Assembly (NCBI RefSeq): GCF_963678635.1
Contig: NC_087063.1
Location: 31,572,599 to 31,636,598 of the forward strand
Reading direction: 5' to 3'
Length of the DNA stretch: 64,000 nucleotides
Origin: Symsagittifera roscoffensis
Taxonomy: Eukaryota > Xenacoelomorpha > Acoela > Convolutidae
This document shows, in pieces, positions 9,994 through 20,537 of this stretch (position 1 is its first letter; every line of letters begins with the position of its first letter). A model generated the notes under the pieces. That model was given only the letters and a program-made list of their open reading frames with translations. It ran no database searches and was not told the origin of the DNA. Made by a program: the position numbers and the translations under genes.

Positions 9994-10085
9994 ATTGGGG
10001 CGTCCCAGTCGTGTCTTCTTTCTCGACTCATGAGTTTTCGGCCCTTATCTATGCATAACAAGGTTTTGTTCCAATCAAGGTTATC

Positions 10086-10811
10086 TTAGGATGGTGACTT
10101 GACTAAATTATGCCAGATAGTATTTGGGGATCTACCAAAGTGTGCTTCGAAGGGAGAGCAGTTAAGCGACTGTTGTGTTACCGTTCTTAGACATTTTATT
10201 ATCTTCAGTAATGCAGATTCTAGTGATGGTTTTGGGCGTTCTTGTGCCATAACCAAGAGCCTTTCCTTAATGGTTCTAATTAAGCGTTCAACTAATCCAG
10301 TGGCTCTATGGTCACCCACTGGGCTAAATATAACCTAAATGTTATGTTCATGGCAAAATTTTCCAACTTTCTTGGAGATAAAACCAGATCCCTGATCTGT
10401 TCTGATAGTTCTAGGTATCCCATGTATGCTAGCCGATGTGCTGGATGTTATTTGAGCAGAAGGGATTTTTGAAAATATATCCACGCATAGTAATATGTAT
10501 TTTTTGTTCCCCATACTAGTGGTAACGGACCGGCGAAATCTAATTCCATTTCTTGGTTTGGTTCTTCGACCGTTGGGAGTTTCCCTAGGGTATTATGGTT
10601 TGAAAGAGGTTTCAAGTTTTTTGCCTGCTTTAACGCACTCAATACAGTTTTCGCCGTGGACATGGATTTCACGATAAATTTTTGGCCACCAGATGTATTG
10701 GGTTGCCAGACTTTTCATTGCAAACTGCCTTGGTGGGCCTCGTGTAACCGGTGGAGCATTGTCGATCTTAAGCATGCCGGGATAACTAGTCGATTGTCCA
10801 GATAAAGACAT
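10086..10811 (-). pseudogene. Gypsy integrase, zinc-binding region and catalytic core
   Basis: In order on -: the remnant of the HHCC region (IWWPKIYREI, then HGENCIECVKAGK, whose Cys pair is kept while the His pair is not clear); ELDFAGPL (first catalytic Asp); GIPRTIRTDQGSGF (second Asp, about 10400); and DHRATGLVERLIRTIKERL (catalytic Glu, about 10290). It is broken by a frameshift near 10620 and a TAG near 10337. Integrase would insert the cDNA into the host chromosome. All three DDE residues are visible although no single frame carries them. Confidence 0.85.
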
Positions 10812-10849
10812 CCTCCGCTGACGTGTAAGTTATTCAAGTACGATTTATA

Positions 10850-11218
10850 CTAATTTCCCAATTGTAGAATATCTTGTTTGCAGTCTTCCTCAATTGTTTT
10901 AATTATTTTTCTCACTACTAGATCTTGTTTTGATAATAGATACATAAATTTTGAATCGAATATTTCTGGCCAAGAGAATGGTAGTATGTTAATATTGACT
11001 GTTTTCTTCTTACTAGGTGATCTTTCTAAGGGATTATCCGACGGGTTGCTAGAACTTGGTGTTAAAGTATCCATATTTTCAGTTATAGAGTGTTCTGTCT
11101 GTTCAGTAAGTCCTAGGTGTTCAGCCATATCTTTCAGTATTTTGAAGTTTGTAAAAAAATCGTTGATTTTGCGGGATGAGTCACAATCTTCCGTTCGCGA
11201 GTGAGATTTTTGGCACAC
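10850..11218 (-). pseudogene. Pol linker between RNase H and integrase
   Basis: 122 codons on -, hydrophilic and Ser/Pro-rich at first, ending with PEIFDSKFMYLLSKQDLVVR and a helix. It reads towards the HVSGGCLYLDNRL region just before the integrase zinc finger. No separate domain is recognised; its position says it is part of pol. Confidence 0.6.
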
Positions 11219-11296
11219 TGAAATGTTAGAATAGTTAACTATAGCTTGGAAAGTTTCAGCGGCGTTAGCAATTAGTTTCTCACGTTCTTTTTCTTA

Positions 11297-11734
11297 TCAG
11301 GTCATATGATCTGTCGACTGGCCAATCGTATTGCAGTGTGTGACGTCATGTGCTAAGAAATGTTGAGAGAATTTAATTCTCATTTGCAACCACGAATTTC
11401 TCGGCATCAAATGGTCAAAACATAGGAGTGTACTAATTTGATTTACCGAGGCGATAACAAACTTTTCATCGTCGAGCGAGACCGGTACGGGTTTGCCCGA
11501 TGGGTGTCGGGATAGGTAATCAACAAATCCCATGTCTTTCCCCGGTAAATGTTCGACGGTAAAGTCGAACGGTAGTAACTTGTCTGCCCAACGGGTGAGA
11601 CGTGATTGTGCCGTTTTAATGTATTTGTCGTCTCTCAGTGCTCCTATTAAGGCTTTATGGTCTGTTAGAATTGAGAATTGTTTGCCCAGTAAATAGTTTT
11701 TAAAATGATCCAATGCCCACGCTAGGCCCAGCAA
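11297..11734 (-). pseudogene. Gypsy RNase H domain
   Basis: It reads LGLAWALDHFKNYLLGK, FSILTDHKALIGAL, TAQSRLTRWADKLLPFDF, HLPGKDMGFVDYLSRHPSG. TDHKAL carries a catalytic Asp and the YLSRHP tail closes the domain. RNase H degrades the RNA template during reverse transcription. The upstream part linking to RT (11735-11869) has an in-frame disruption. Confidence 0.85.
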
Positions 11735-11869
11735 TTCAAGTTCATTGGTGCTGTATTTTAATTCAGCAACATTTAAATATCTGCTAGCAAACGCTACGGT
11801 TTTCCAATTCCCCTAATGGTCTTGTTCGATGGACGCGCCCAATCCCAAATGAGATGCGTCGCATTTCAC

Positions 11870-12590
11870 TCAGGTATTCAGTTTTACATCGAAGTGACGA
11901 TTCGTTACCGTGTTACACATTTCATTCTTAATCTTTTCAAACGCCTCGACGTGCACTGTGGACCACTTGAATGGTTTGTTTTTCTGCATTAGTTCTCTAA
12001 ACGTTGCTGATAAAGACGCCAAATTTGGTAAACACTTGTTGAATTGGTTAATAGATCCCATTAATGATCTTATATCTTTGATACAGCTTGGTTCTTTCAG
12101 GTTTCTTATAGCGTCAGATTTATGTATTAGAGGTGTCGTCCCTTTTGCATCGATTTTATATCCCAGCCATTCTTTGTTGTGAGTCAAAAATGTGCATTTT
12201 TCCCATTTTACGGCTAATTCCTCGTCGTCTAGCGTTTTTAAAACGTTGATAACTAGTTTTTTGTGTTCATCCTCGCTACCCACGGTAGCCATTAAGATGT
12301 CGTCAAGGTAACTATGAGTGTTTGCTAGTTTTTCCGTCAGACGGTCCATTATGCGTTAAAATTCATTAGGCATACCGCCTAGTCCATAGAATCCGGTTTC
12401 AAAGAGGTAAGAGCCTGTTACTTCTCCCCCCACGATGTTGAAATTACATTGGTTACTTGCCTTTTTTGAAAGTGGTATTTGACTATATGCGTACTTTAGA
12501 TCGATCGATGAGAACCAAATGTTTTTTTTTCGTCGTGGCCGCTAATCGTAACAGCTACGTTATCAATTAGTTCCAATAGATTCGGCATTT
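11870..12590 (-). pseudogene. Gypsy reverse transcriptase palm and thumb
   Basis: The stretch 12540-12350 on - gives FSSIDLKYAYSQIPL (motif A Asp) and FETGFYGLGGMPNEF (motif B). The frame from 12349 gives THSYLDDILMAT (motif C, YLDD intact), EKCTFLTHNKEWLGY and the connection domain ending at 11870. The parts are separated by stops or shifts near 12350 and 12540. The catalytic residues are retained, so decay is by indels rather than active-site loss. Confidence 0.85.
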
Positions 12591-12591
12591 G

Positions 12592-13352
12592 CTATCTCTT
12601 GCGAAATATCTGTTTGTTCAGTAATTTCAAGTTTCTTTTGGCAGTTATTACGATAGGGGAGATGAAACAATCTTCAGAGCAGCTAGACAGTTTTTCGACG
12701 TGGCCATATCTTAGTAGTTGGTCAATACATAGTTTAACTTTAGGGAGAAGATGAATTGGAATGCGTTTCCCCTTTACCTGTATCGGCTTTATTGGTTCGT
12801 TAAAATAAGTGTTGACTATAAAATTCTTAGATCTACCGGATCTTTTAATGAGGACTGAAAATTGTCTTGGTATGTATTCTTTAAACTCATTTTGTGATGG
12901 TGTGTCTTGGTTTTGCTCACGTTTCTTGTCCGATGCAAATCTTATTTGGTTAACGTCTATTACGTTGGGTGATCCTTTCTGAGTTCTCCGTAGTTCTGGC
13001 CCGTAGGGTGGAGGTTGTTTTTGGAGTACTACTAATCCCAGATTTGGTAATATGTCGTTTCCGAGGAGATTTTTTTCTGCACCTTCCTTCGGTAATGAAT
13101 AATTTCTGATCACTAGCGTTCCAACTCTTTGATTGAATACTCACCCGAACTCTTCCGGTGATGTTTATTATGCTCCCATGTGAATGATACTGGACTTGCT
13201 GAGTCAATCTGTATTTCTCTGCGGTAAGGATTGAAATTTCCCAGAGATACCATCAACGTCTTTTTTAGTTCTACACCTTCGTGGTTAAATACCGTTCTCA
13301 CTCCGCGTTCAATCTTGTCTTGAACTGCATTTATTTGGGTATCCGTATCCAC
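12592..13352 (-). pseudogene. Gypsy protease and N-terminal RT
   Basis: The frame 13352-13113 contains EIQIDSASPVSFTW, the position of the aspartic protease D-S/T-G triad, here D-S-A. The next frame (13113-12592) has LLGNDILPNLGL, the second conserved protease turn, and then the RT start LLRYGHVEKLSSCSEDCF and SPIVITAKRN. Protease would cleave Gag-Pol. The Gly-to-Ala change and the frameshift at about 13113 both argue for inactivity. Confidence 0.7.
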
Positions 13353-13372
13353 TGCTAGAACTAGAAAATCAT

Positions 13373-13591
13373 CTAAGTTAACTTCGAATTCGGGATTTTC
13401 TTGCGGGTTAGCCCAGGTGTTTTTTTTTCCTGAGGTGTTTGGTTGTTTTCTACTATGTTTGTTTGTGTTCGTGCTGAACTCCTGCAGTGTTTTGCAAATT
13501 GGCCTTTACGTCCGCACGTATTGCAGTTTCTGTCTCTAGCTGGGCATGTAGTTAGGTGTGTTTTCTTGAACTGCTGACCACAATGCGGCAC
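13373..13591 (-). pseudogene. Gag nucleocapsid zinc knuckle
   Basis: Contains CPARDRNCNTCGRKGQFAKH followed by Cys, a CCHC knuckle (C-x2-C-x4-H-x4-C) that binds element RNA. An extra Cys/His arrangement just before it (MPHCGQQF...HLTTC) could be a second, degenerate finger. It is separated from the capsid frame by about 150 bases with a frame change. Confidence 0.75.
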
Positions 13592-13739
13592 TTATTGTTT
13601 TCGACGATATTTAAGGTCGGTTCGTTTTTGATGTATTGTGGTCTCTGTACCGCGCTATAGGTAGGAAATTTTAGTTACTAATGATGAATTTTGGTACCTT
13701 TCTCGTGGACTAGTACATGAGATAGTACGTTTTCTGAAG

Positions 13740-14420
13740 TTAAGTTTCAATGCATAATTTATTTTGTATTTCAACGTTTCGCATGTTTGTAATAAAGATG
13801 TCTCTGACTAACTCAGACTCGAGCTCACCCAGCTTACAATTTTTTGCTAACTCAGATAGTATTTCATGGAATTTCTCTAAAGACTCGTTCTTTTTCTGTC
13901 TCCGACCAAAGAATTTAAATCTTTCGTATGTTAGATTTGTAGTGACCATGAAAGTAGTTTTGAGTAATTCCCAGAATTCAGCAAAGTTAATATCCAGTAT
14001 TCTTTTTCCAGGATTTTTATGTGAGAAGCATTTCTGTCCTTCTCTTCCGAGAGCCAGGTATAATTGTGATTTTAACTTCTTGTCAATATCTCCGATTTGA
14101 AGTCCGTTGAATTTTGCATTGTCTTCTGCCTTCCTCCTTCTCATTTCTTCGTTGTAATTTTGGATAGCTATTCGGTGTTGTTCTTCATTTTCCGCCCGGC
14201 GGGCTTGATCATCGGATGGTTCCGCTGGTTCTGCCATTGGGTATGCTAATTCGGTTCTTACCGGTGGGTTGATTACATCTGCAATGTCCACGGAATCTTT
14301 CGCGATGGTAGTTAATTGGAACTTTTCCGACCACCTTTCCCAGTCGTGTTGGTTTTCACTCAACGTGTTGTTCCAAAAAAACTCTAGTCCTCGTAGGTTC
14401 AACTCGTTTGACTGCGCCAT
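13740..14420 (-). CDS. Gypsy Gag capsid part
   Basis: 226 codons from ATG at 14420 (MAQSNELNLRGLEFFWNNTL). It is helical and charged, with an EEMRRRKAEDN stretch, then LKSQLYLALGREGQKCF, FAEFWELLKTTF and NESLEKFHEILSELAKNCKL. This resembles capsid helices ahead of the knuckle in Gypsy Gag. The start ATG uses the last LTR base plus the first two PBS bases. It likely originally continued into the zinc knuckle at 13591. Confidence 0.75.
   Translation of the reverse strand: MAQSNELNLRGLEFFWNNTLSENQHDWERWSEKFQLTTIAKDSVDIADVINPPVRTELAYPMAEPAEPSDDQARRAENEEQHRIAIQNYNEEMRRRKAEDNAKFNGLQIGDIDKKLKSQLYLALGREGQKCFSHKNPGKRILDINFAEFWELLKTTFMVTTNLTYERFKFFGRRQKKNESLEKFHEILSELAKNCKLGELESELVRDIFITNMRNVEIQNKLCIET
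14405..14419 (-). promoter_or_regulatory. Primer binding site
   Basis: On - directly after the LTR end (AACA) it reads TGGCGCAGTCAAACG. TGGCGCAGTC is the type of PBS used by several Gypsy elements primed by tRNA-Ser. The extent beyond the first 10 bases is uncertain. It overlaps the gag initiation codon. Confidence 0.65.
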
Positions 14421-14768
14421 GTTAAAAAATTAGGATAAACCGTCTAAAGGTTGGTAAAGGTTGGACTTAAACTAAGACTAATTTAGGACAGGTCGGGTTT
14501 AGATTCCTACAATTTGTTGTAGGCTTTTATTTAAGACTAAATAAAAGACTAAGGTAACTACACTAAAGTTAAGAGGTAATGAAAAGGTTGAATTAAGATT
14601 AGTTCCGTCAGATTGGTTCCATATCAAAATTAGACAATGAACAATCTCTCTAAATCTACCATAAGCCGTTGCGCTTTTGGCAGGTATTTTTAAATCAACA
14701 TAAACATACGTCAGCAGCTTAATATAGCTTAGAGGTTATAACGTTAGCGTAAAGTAACACCTTTGACA
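14420..14768 (-). repeat. 5' LTR, about 349 bp
   Basis: On - it starts TGTCAAAGGTG and ends TTTTTTAACA, giving TG...CA ends with the PBS immediately after. AATAAA, a polyadenylation-type signal, lies near 14530. Only the first 36 bases can be checked against the 3' LTR. No 5-bp target duplication can be tested because the other end is lost. Confidence 0.7.
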
Positions 14769-15163
14769 AACTGGAATGTTTCTGAGTTTTGACCAGTTGC
14801 ATTCAGATTGAAAATTGACTCTTATTTGTTACAGTTTTTGCAATCTATCCGATTTTCCATTATACGTTCCTCTCTCTACAGTATTTTTTAAAAATTGTAA
14901 ATCGAATTTTAGTGACACAAGATTCGTTGCTCAGTTTCGTTTGCTAAAGTTTTATTTTCTATTCAATTTCTAACTCATTTTTTCGAATAACAATCGCATA
15001 ATTGACCTTCAAATCGCTTATATGATTTGTGCTTATGCTTCTGTATCCATTTTTCTTGACTATTATTTACAGTTGGCATGCAATTCCGTGACAAAACATT
15101 AAAACCTTGTTTTTTAGCTCATGCCTTTTCTTCAGTTTCAGTTTCTGCTACTGCTTCATTTTT
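14769..15163. other. Non-coding AT-rich sequence
   Basis: No ORF, repeat or motif that I can support. Confidence 0.5.
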
Positions 15164-15812
15164 GTTCCGACTTTCGATACGAAAGTAACGTAATATTTGT
15201 GCTCGGGGTGGGTTTTTTTTTCTTCAGACAAAGTTCGACTTTTTAACTAGCCATTTTTGACGGAATATTTTTATATCATTCGAAAGCTATTGTTGTCCTG
15301 AGCTTAAATTTGAAAAGATATTTCACCTGTGATCATTTTTCGTAAAGTTATGAGGGTTTCAAGATTGCCATTTTGGCCATTTTGACCAATTTGGGACAAT
15401 TAACGAGCGATATAATTCGCGCTATTAACGCGTAAGCGGAGACTTAACCCGTCTTAGAAATCGTTCCAAATTGGTTGAAAGAAGCTTATTTGCCATAAAT
15501 GATTTGTTACATGGAGCAAAATATATTGTTTTGTACTTTATATGGCGTGGTGGGGATGATTTTCATAGAAAAAATTTCAAATTTTAGAAAAGTTTTTCAT
15601 TTTATTTTGTTTCATTTAATTTTTTGGATCTACTTAACAGTCTCCCCCCCCCCCTTTCAAGAAAGGGGGTTTCTTTAGTAGATACAATAGGGGGGGGGGG
15701 GAGATTGTTAAGTAGATCCAATTTTTTTTATGTTGTTTATGTTATTACTGCTCCATAAACGTTAAAAGGCAGTCGGAACTTTCAGGGCCACGCCCTGATA
15801 CGAGCAGTCTTG
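15164..15812 (+). mobile_element. HINE-like short rolling-circle element, copy B
   Basis: Starts GTTCCGACTTTCGATACG, ends GCAGTCTTG. The subterminal AGTCGGAAC is kept with a slight change (AGTCGGAAC-TTTCAGGG) and the 3' hairpin reads TCAGGGCCACGCCCTGA. It is interrupted by a 94-base C/G palindrome (15626-15719), without which the length would match the other copies (about 550). Confidence 0.8.
15626..15719. repeat. Small foldback insert with C12/G12-type arms
   Basis: GGATCTACTTAACA...CTCCCCC on the left pairs with GGGGGGAGA...TGTTAAGTAGATCC on the right, enclosing a short AAGAAAGGGGG segment. It is flanked by T-rich and A/T-rich runs and sits inside copy B of the HINE. Possibly a tiny foldback MITE. 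Confidence 0.8.
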
Positions 15813-16039
15813 TTTATGTTTCTTTTTCATTTTGGATTTGTTTTACTGTTAAGATGTCGATTACGTTTTTTCTTCAATTTCACAACTTTTTAAATCCGCA
15901 TTCGCATACATCCTGCGTCCATTTGATTGAAACTGCGCCAAATTTGATAAATTTTAGTTTCATCACCATAGAGACTTTTGTTATCAGATAGAAAAAAATG
16001 TCAAATCAGAGTAATGCTGATTTGTTGCTTGCATCAAAC

Positions 16040-16239
16040 NNNNNNNNNNNNNNNNNNNNNNNNNNNNNNNNNNNNNNNNNNNNNNNNNNNNNNNNNNNNN
16101 NNNNNNNNNNNNNNNNNNNNNNNNNNNNNNNNNNNNNNNNNNNNNNNNNNNNNNNNNNNNNNNNNNNNNNNNNNNNNNNNNNNNNNNNNNNNNNNNNNNN
16201 NNNNNNNNNNNNNNNNNNNNNNNNNNNNNNNNNNNNNNN
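16040..16239. other. Assembly gap (200 N)
   Basis: Exactly 200 undetermined bases, a standard scaffold gap of unknown true size. Confidence 0.98.
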
Positions 16240-16868
16240 ATCTGCCTGTTTGTTAGAGCCATTTGGATTTGGAGCTGATCGATGTGTCATGCAGCTCAAG
16301 GAAATCCATATTTGACGGATATGACTGTTCCACCCCGAAGCCTACAACGCCAGGACTAAGCAAAAAGTGCACGTCAGCAACAGAAGCTAAGGTGCTCTTT
16401 TCACTTATTTGGAAATTCAGAGCTCTGAGGAAACGTGGTGTTCTTTAAAAAAACGTTGCAAAAGGCTCATAATTTGAGACAAGTAGTCGCCATATCTTGT
16501 TATTTTGTACTTTTGACAAACTGCTTAATTATCACCTGAAGGCCGTTAAGTTCGTCGTTCAAATTGATCAAACTTTTGAGCAACCAATTTTCTATGATAA
16601 GAAATTTCAAAACAGGCTACTGTTTGAAGTATTCCGATAAAATTTTTGCACCAAAAAAATGATATTTAGCAACTCCTGCAGAAGCAACTGGACGAGGCAG
16701 AGACGAAATTCAGCAGACGCAAACCTTCTTTATCACTGAGTGCTTCCTCTAGATCGAGAGACCAACAAGAACAGAACAATGCAATATGCCTGGAAGTTCA
16801 GCACTAACATATTCCACGGAAAATTTTGGCAAAACTTGATTTTGATTTTTATGTATGTAAAATATGTA
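16240..16868. other. Nothing recognised
   Basis: Mixed-composition sequence without a credible ORF or repeat. Confidence 0.5.
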
Positions 16869-16876
16869 CTCAAACT

Positions 16877-17572
16877 CAGGGGCGGATCTAGGATTTTCTC
16901 GAGGGGGGGGGGGGGGCGGATTTTCAAAAAAATGTCGAAAATTTTGTCGACCTTTTATTTTTAGGTCGACCGAATTGAATTTTCCGAGCTCCCCCAAAGC
17001 ACTAAAAAGACCCTGTCTTGGTAAAATTTTCTGGGCCGCAGGCAAAAATTTAAAAAACAAGCCAAAAAAAGGCGTTTTTAAGAATTTTTTGAAAAATTTT
17101 GACCAAAAAGTCGCGTTTTTTCGGCGCGCGCTCCCCAGTCAAAATTTGTATATATTGGCGCCAAAGGCGCCTTTAGAAAAATTTTAGGGTTGGTCGGCCA
17201 AAACTGGATTTCTTAAAAAGTACCAATTTTGTCGACCTTTTATTTTTAGGTCGACCGAATTGAATTTTCCGAGCTCCCCCAAAGCACTAAAAAGACCCTG
17301 TCTTGGTAAAATTTTCTGGGCCGCAGGCAAAAATTTAAAAAACAAGCCAAAAAAAGGCGTTTTTAAGAATTTTTTGAAAAATTTTGACCAAAAAGTCGCG
17401 TTTTTTCGGCGCGCGCTCCCCCCTCAAAATTTGTATATATTGGCGCCAAAGGCGCCTTTAGAAAAATTTTAGGGTTGGTCGGCCAAAACTGGATTTCTTA
17501 AAAAGTACCAAAGGGGGGACCCTTTGGGTCGGCAGGCGGTCGAATCCCTGAGAGAGGGGGAGTCCGCCCCTG
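16877..17572. mobile_element. hAT-type MITE, 696 bp, intact ends
   Basis: Ends CAGGGGCGGA and TCCGCCCCTG are perfect 10-bp inverted repeats. An exact 8-bp duplication CTCAAACT flanks it (16869-16876 and 17573-17580). TIRs beginning CAG with 8-bp target duplications are the hallmark of hAT transposons. There is no transposase, so it is non-autonomous. The interior is a 285-bp direct duplication. Confidence 0.92.
16946..17515. repeat. Direct duplication, period 285, inside the MITE
   Basis: GTCGACCTTTTATTTTTAGG occurs at 16946 and 17231, and the following ~285 bases repeat almost exactly (CCCAGTC versus CCCCCTC is one visible difference). The units contain GGCGCCAAAGGCGCC-type palindromes and GGCGCGCGCTCC. 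The duplication arose within the MITE. Confidence 0.9.
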
Positions 17573-17580
17573 CTCAAACT

Positions 17581-18045
17581 GTAATTAAGAACTTGCTTCC
17601 GTGAAAAATGAACTTAATTTTTACTCGACCTCGTCATTAACTTATTTGAATTTTTAAATAAAAAGTATCCACCGAAATCGGCGCCAAGTTCCGTTGGGTG
17701 CAAGTACCTGGGTCGACTTAAATAGAGCAAAAAATGCAAAAATTAGCATTTTATCTATATACGGTTCTAGTCTACACCGAACTGACTTTCACTTTAAAAT
17801 GGGGTTGACTACAACAAAAGCAACCAACCTGATGAATTGTTCCGACCTTGGAAGAAAGTGACGGAACATAAATGCTTGGGTGGAACAATTTTTATGCCCA
17901 AAGGAAGATATTCAAATAAAAAAGTCATTTTTACCAGCCATCCTTTGATTAAGTTCTGTCGGAATAAAACTGCCAATTTGGCCATGATCTGGACTAAATT
18001 GGCGCCCTTCGAAGGTTAACATATGTTGCTCAAAAAGTATAGAGC
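17581..18045. other. Nothing recognised
   Basis: No gene. A short + frame (17837-18019) has no family features. Confidence 0.5.
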
Positions 18046-18350
18046 AAACAAAACAGCTCGTATCAGGGAGAAGACCTGAATGCTCCGACTGCCTTTTAAG
18101 GTCCATGGAGCAGTATTTGCTCACAAAGTTATCCCCCGCACGCCGTATACCAAACGAAGTGATCAAGTTTGCTCGAGGTAACCTAGCATTTATTTCAATT
18201 AGCCTGCTTCAACCACTTTAGAAAAACTCTTAAGACGGATTGAATCATTGCTTACGCGTTAATAGCGCGAAATATCTCGCGCGGTAATGGTCCCATTTTG
18301 GCCATTTTTGACAATCTGTAGACCCCCATAACTGTGAAAAACAATCATAT
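18046..18350 (-). mobile_element. HINE-like element, copy C, diverged and truncated
   Basis: Begins AACAAAACAGCTCGTATCAG, retains CCGACTGCCTTTTAAGG and the GCGTTAATAGCGCGAAAT stem. It is lost after about 300 bases, before the 5' terminal GTTCCGAC side. Clearly older than copies D to J. Confidence 0.7.
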
Positions 18351-20395
18351 TCCGTCACCTTCTTCGAATTATGCATGGCGCACTACACTACACACAAAAT
18401 TGTTCCAAATTGAATTAAAGCAAGCTAATTGGTCATATTATTTCTCTAATCGACTTAATATTAAGAGTTTAATATTTGATACTAGAAGTCACAAACTTTA
18501 TTTTATAAAAGTCTTTTTTTTTATATCAAAAGCTATTTGAAACGGTTAAATGCAGTTGGATCATTTGCGGCTTTCCAAAGACGAGAGGTCTTCTTTTACT
18601 TTGAAAAAATATAAAACTTTGGTAACAAGCGTTTGTAAGAGGCAGTATTTTGCGGAGGAATTTGACGGCGGTTCCTCGAAAAAAATTTGGAAATGATCAT
18701 GAGGTTTTTTTGTTTTTCAATCAAATTGACATTTTGACCTCCCGAAAACCCTTTATAGACTCTAGTTTGCCAGATATTTCCGCTCTGCAGATTAAAAAAA
18801 AACGGTTTGCAATTGACCTTATAGTGATTTCTGGAAATTTTAAACAAAAAACTCGCGTATTTTGTCGCGCGCTCCCTCAAATTATATTGCCTCCTTCAGA
18901 AAAATGTATGTTTGCTTGACTAAACATGGGTCAAGTGCTATAGTGCAAAAAGACTACTCTTTTTTAAAATTGCTTAAATAACATGGCTCCATTAAACACT
19001 AGCAAGCTAGGAAGAATAACATAAAAAGACAAGAAAGATCTAGGATGTTTCAAAAATAGAAAAAATAAGCAATTTGACGCACTTAATACTCGATAATTAT
19101 CCCATTCCAAATTTTTGGTTTTCTCTTCCGAAACTTGATGGTCCTGAAAATGGGTTGAAAAATTGTTGATAATCGTTGATAACAGGATCGATAATCAGTT
19201 TTTAGCTTCAAGACATAGTTTATAATTCTTTTTAATTGCAACTTAAACGTTTTCCGAAGTGTCTGGCAGCACAACCAATAGATTAATATTTTTATGTTTG
19301 TGAATGCAAATTTTGATTGATTTCTAAAGACTCAAAAATTTGGTGACAATTAGTAAAAGAAATGAAAACAAGTTAAAGGAACAGTCTTCCTGTGAGCGTT
19401 AGCATCATATGAGAAGAAACTTAAACTGAGACTAAAAAAGTCTAAGCCTCGGTACCAAAAAATGTTTCCAATAAAACTTTTAAGCTCTAATAAAAACGAA
19501 AATTTCAATTCATGAAAATTGCAAAACTGAAATTTGCTTTATACCAGACAAATTGGCTCTTCGCCCTTCACTTCCTACGAGTATGAGTTACATAGTGTTA
19601 CGAGTGATTTTACATGGTCAAATATGCGGATCAAATGTGTTGTCATTGACCAATTAGTTCGCATGTCAAATTTCATAACAATCGGACAGCATATACAATC
19701 ATTTTCATTTTGAAAGTTTGCAGGTGGCGGGAAAAGGAAAAGAGTCAAAAATTAAATTAAAAAAATTAAAATCAAATCCGAGGTTGTGCAGCGTTGCAAT
19801 CATTTCATCTTTATAATGAACGATAGAAAAAAGTTTATCTGCCATTACATTTAGCATGTGTTGCTCTATTTTGTAAAAACCTGTGTGAAATTGTATCTAC
19901 ACTAAAAGCTAACCAGTTGCGAGCGTTTCATTTATAGGCTAGAAACGAGCGTTTCATTTATCTTGGACTTCTCAAGCACTTAAACCACTTATATCTCGCG
20001 ACAACTGAGACGAATTTTTGTAAAACTTGTTATAGCTTAAGAAGAAAAACCCTTGAAAACTAAAGCTAACTATATCCCGTGGCAAAAAAAGAACAAAAAT
20101 TTTTTGTTGCAGAAAAGTCGAAAGATGACATTACTGGAAATAGTTGAAGCGAGCAATTGTAAAAGAGTAATACATTAACAACAAAAAACAGATGGAGCAT
20201 TTGTGCTCGGTACTAACAGAATGATCTGAGGGTGTGATCTTGGTGGCAATGAGAATTTGATCATAAAAGGTGCTTTTACGCTAAGAATGAAAAATGAAGA
20301 AAAAAAGCGCAATTGTGTGGGAAGCTTGTATACGCTAGCGCCGATACACGCTTTAAAGGTCGTCGCTGTCATGGAGAGTGAGACAAAATGGTAGG
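18351..20395. other. AT-rich non-coding, nothing recognised
   Basis: Two kilobases without a supported ORF. A GCGCGCGCTCCC motif near 18870 also occurs in the MITE at 16877-17572, so a diverged MITE-like fragment around 18620-18910 is possible. Confidence 0.45.
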
Positions 20396-20537
20396 GCGAC
20401 ATTCGTAGCAAGCGACAATTCGTAACAGGCGACAATTCGTTACAAGCGATAATTCGTGTAAGGCATTGGCGAGTAGAATACGCTTGCTCCGCTTCGCTAC
20501 TCTGCGCTTACGTCCGGCACGAGAAGAGTACTGCGCG

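Larger units (their letters stand above)
7581..14768 (-). mobile_element. Ty3/Gypsy LTR retrotransposon, nearly full length, decayed
   Basis: On the - strand the order is 5' LTR, PBS, gag, zinc knuckle, protease, RT, RNase H, integrase, a charged 3' region, PPT and a 3' LTR remnant. This pol order (RT-RH-IN) is that of Ty3/Gypsy. Both ends start with TGTCAAAGGTG, which fixes the LTR starts at 14768 and 7616. All enzymatic parts carry frameshifts and stops, so the copy is dead, although the DDE and YLDD residues are still readable. The 3' LTR is cut after 36 bases. Confidence 0.88.

Noticed and set aside
10850-11218. Possible independent host gene on -
   Set aside because: Position and continuing frames place it between RNase H and integrase of the same Gypsy element.
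15978-16315. Frames reading through the 200-N gap (also 62237-62609)
   Set aside because: Undetermined bases create artificial open frames.
20396-20460. CRISPR-like short repeat array
   Set aside because: 17-bp units are contiguous without unique spacers, degenerate and mirrored at 21340-21395. The setting is a eukaryotic transposon landscape.
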